Below are positions 63,268-64,000 of a stretch of 64,000 bases of DNA, one piece after another. Under the pieces are notes generated by a model. The model saw nothing but the letters and a program-made list of their open reading frames with translations, searched no databases and had not been told where the DNA came from. Every line of letters starts with the position of its first letter. The stretch's first letter is position 1. Source of the stretch: Phycisphaerales bacterium (GTDB taxonomy: Bacteria > Planctomycetota > Phycisphaerae > Phycisphaerales > UBA1924); NCBI GenBank assembly GCA_019744815.1, contig JAIEUA010000011.1, positions 1 to 64,000 on the forward strand. Reading direction: 5' to 3'. Both the position numbers and the translations under genes were made by a program.

Positions 63268-64000
63268 TGGCCACGAAGGACCGCCTGCGATTACTCCTCG
63301 ACCGTTCACTTCCCTCTGTGGCGTCCCAGTCCCGTCCGCCCCAGATGCTCCTGCTCGTCAACGACGGCGTCCCATTCTCGTCCTTTGAGCAATCGTTGAT
63401 TGAGTCGGCGGTGTCACCAATAAAGGTGGTGATCATTCCCAACGCACGCACTCCTGGCGCAGCAGGGGCATGGAACACAGGCCTTCTGCGGCTTTCGGAC
63501 GAAGCATTTGACGGATTTGTCGCGATGTTGGACGACGATGACGAGTGGGACGCGGAGCATCTCCAACTGAATGTCGCCACTGCCGCCACCGGCCAAGACA
63601 TAGTGGTGTCGGGATTGCGGTTTCTCTTTGACGGTCATCCTGTCTCACGCCCGCTAATCACCTCGCTCCTCGCTGACGACTTTCTGGTAGGCAATCCTGG
63701 CTGGCAAGGCTCCAACACTTTCGTGTCCATCCACGCCCTGCGCGACGTTGGCGGCTTCCGCGATGGACTACCGAGCCTCAATGACCGAGACTTGGCCTAC
63801 CGCCTGCTCCAGATCCCATCAATACGAGTCGCCTTCACCGGCAAATGGACAGCGACATGGCACAGTTGCTCGCAAGGCACACTCTCCTCACGGCGCTCGC
63901 CAGCGAAGATCGCAGGGCTGCGACGCTTCTGGCACATCTATGGCTCAGCAATGTCTGTGCAGCAGTCCCAGGCATACTTTTGTCGAGCGAAGGAGTATTT
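63267..64000 (+). CDS. GT2-family glycosyltransferase, partial (runs off window)
   Basis: 244 codons are visible with no stop. The N-terminal block has RSLPSVASQSRPPQMLLLVN, the nucleotide-sugar loop has GAAGAWNTGLLRLS and the metal-binding acidic motif is AMLDDDDEW, typical of GT-A fold family 2 enzymes. GWQGSNTFVSIHALRDVGGF and NDRDLAYRLL complete the acceptor-side signature. The start ATG shares its A with the preceding TAA stop, so it is coupled to the AlpA-like genes. Acceptor and donor are unknown; it may modify a surface or a nucleic acid/protein target. Confidence 0.85.
   Translation, partial: MATKDRLRLLLDRSLPSVASQSRPPQMLLLVNDGVPFSSFEQSLIESAVSPIKVVIIPNARTPGAAGAWNTGLLRLSDEAFDGFVAMLDDDDEWDAEHLQLNVATAATGQDIVVSGLRFLFDGHPVSRPLITSLLADDFLVGNPGWQGSNTFVSIHALRDVGGFRDGLPSLNDRDLAYRLLQIPSIRVAFTGKWTATWHSCSQGTLSSRRSPAKIAGLRRFWHIYGSAMSVQQSQAYFCRAKEY

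Larger units (their letters stand above)
61966..64000. mobile_element. Integrative element 2, left part (continues past window)
   Basis: It starts with a second tRNA-Asp fragment and the same left-end module as element 1, then two AlpA-like genes and a GT2 glycosyltransferase. No integrase is seen before 64000. By analogy it should lie near the right end, next to the intact tRNA-Asp. Confidence 0.75.

Overview
The window is a stretch of a high-GC, Gram-negative planctomycete chromosome, most likely from the class Phycisphaerae. Support for this: secreted proteins ending in paired Cys-bounded dockerin-like repeats (CPADLNNDD type), several prepilin-like proteins with a FTLIELLV-type cleavage motif, a prepilin peptidase, kdsB (LPS sugar activation), planctomycete-style interspersed palindromes, and an integrase of the type seen in planctomycetes that lacks a recognisable box I arginine. 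Most gene starts carry either a Shine-Dalgarno (GGAG/AGGA) or, in about a dozen cases, a TAnnnT box only 5-8 nt before the start codon, which suggests leaderless transcripts.

From 1 to 56 kb is ordinary chromosome with housekeeping genes in small operons. In order: an SppA-like S49 peptidase; fusA; xseA-xseB-pilD; lysA; an SPFH/flotillin-like protein; a dockerin-type secreted protein; rlmN; an MFS symporter broken by one in-frame stop; a second dockerin-type protein broken by a frameshift at a tetranucleotide repeat; a prepilin-like protein; a secreted endonuclease/exonuclease/phosphatase (EEP) protein; ctaB; tilS; a PilZ protein; an extended pyrG; kdsB; a TPR protein; def-fmt-zincin; tRNA-Arg(CCT); a second EEP protein; an AtoE-like transporter; prkA; trmB; a GNAT; prepilin and small membrane proteins; a DUF4442-like protein; a lipoprotein with a JAMM-like C-terminus; hrpA; tRNA-Pro(GGG); pyrC-recQ-grpB-like; gapA; a lipoprotein; a UDG-like hypothetical; and a DadA-like oxidoreductase. 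Two intervals of palindromic repeats have a common design of two inverted arms around a 21-22 bp spacer, and one related hairpin pair sits inside the rlmN reading frame.

From 56.03 kb to the window end the composition changes (visibly lower GC, phage/plasmid-like genes). Two related integrative elements lie head to tail. Each begins with the same 3' fragment of a tRNA-Asp gene (anticodon loop to discriminator base), followed by a conserved left-end module: an inverted repeat and an HNH-AP2 endonuclease gene. Element 1 (56031-61965, bounded by 57-bp identical direct repeats) carries a lone AbiEi-like antitoxin, the mobile mystery protein A/B pair (XRE + Fic), fragments of a protein kinase and a helicase, a hypothetical protein, and a tyrosine recombinase with a C-terminal AP2 domain. 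Element 2 (from 61966) has a deleted HNH-AP2 copy, two AlpA/excisionase-like proteins and a GT2 glycosyltransferase that runs off the window. In element 1 the excisionase gene is reduced to about 10 codons, so that copy may be stranded. The intact tRNA-Asp and the second integrase are predicted to lie to the right of the window.
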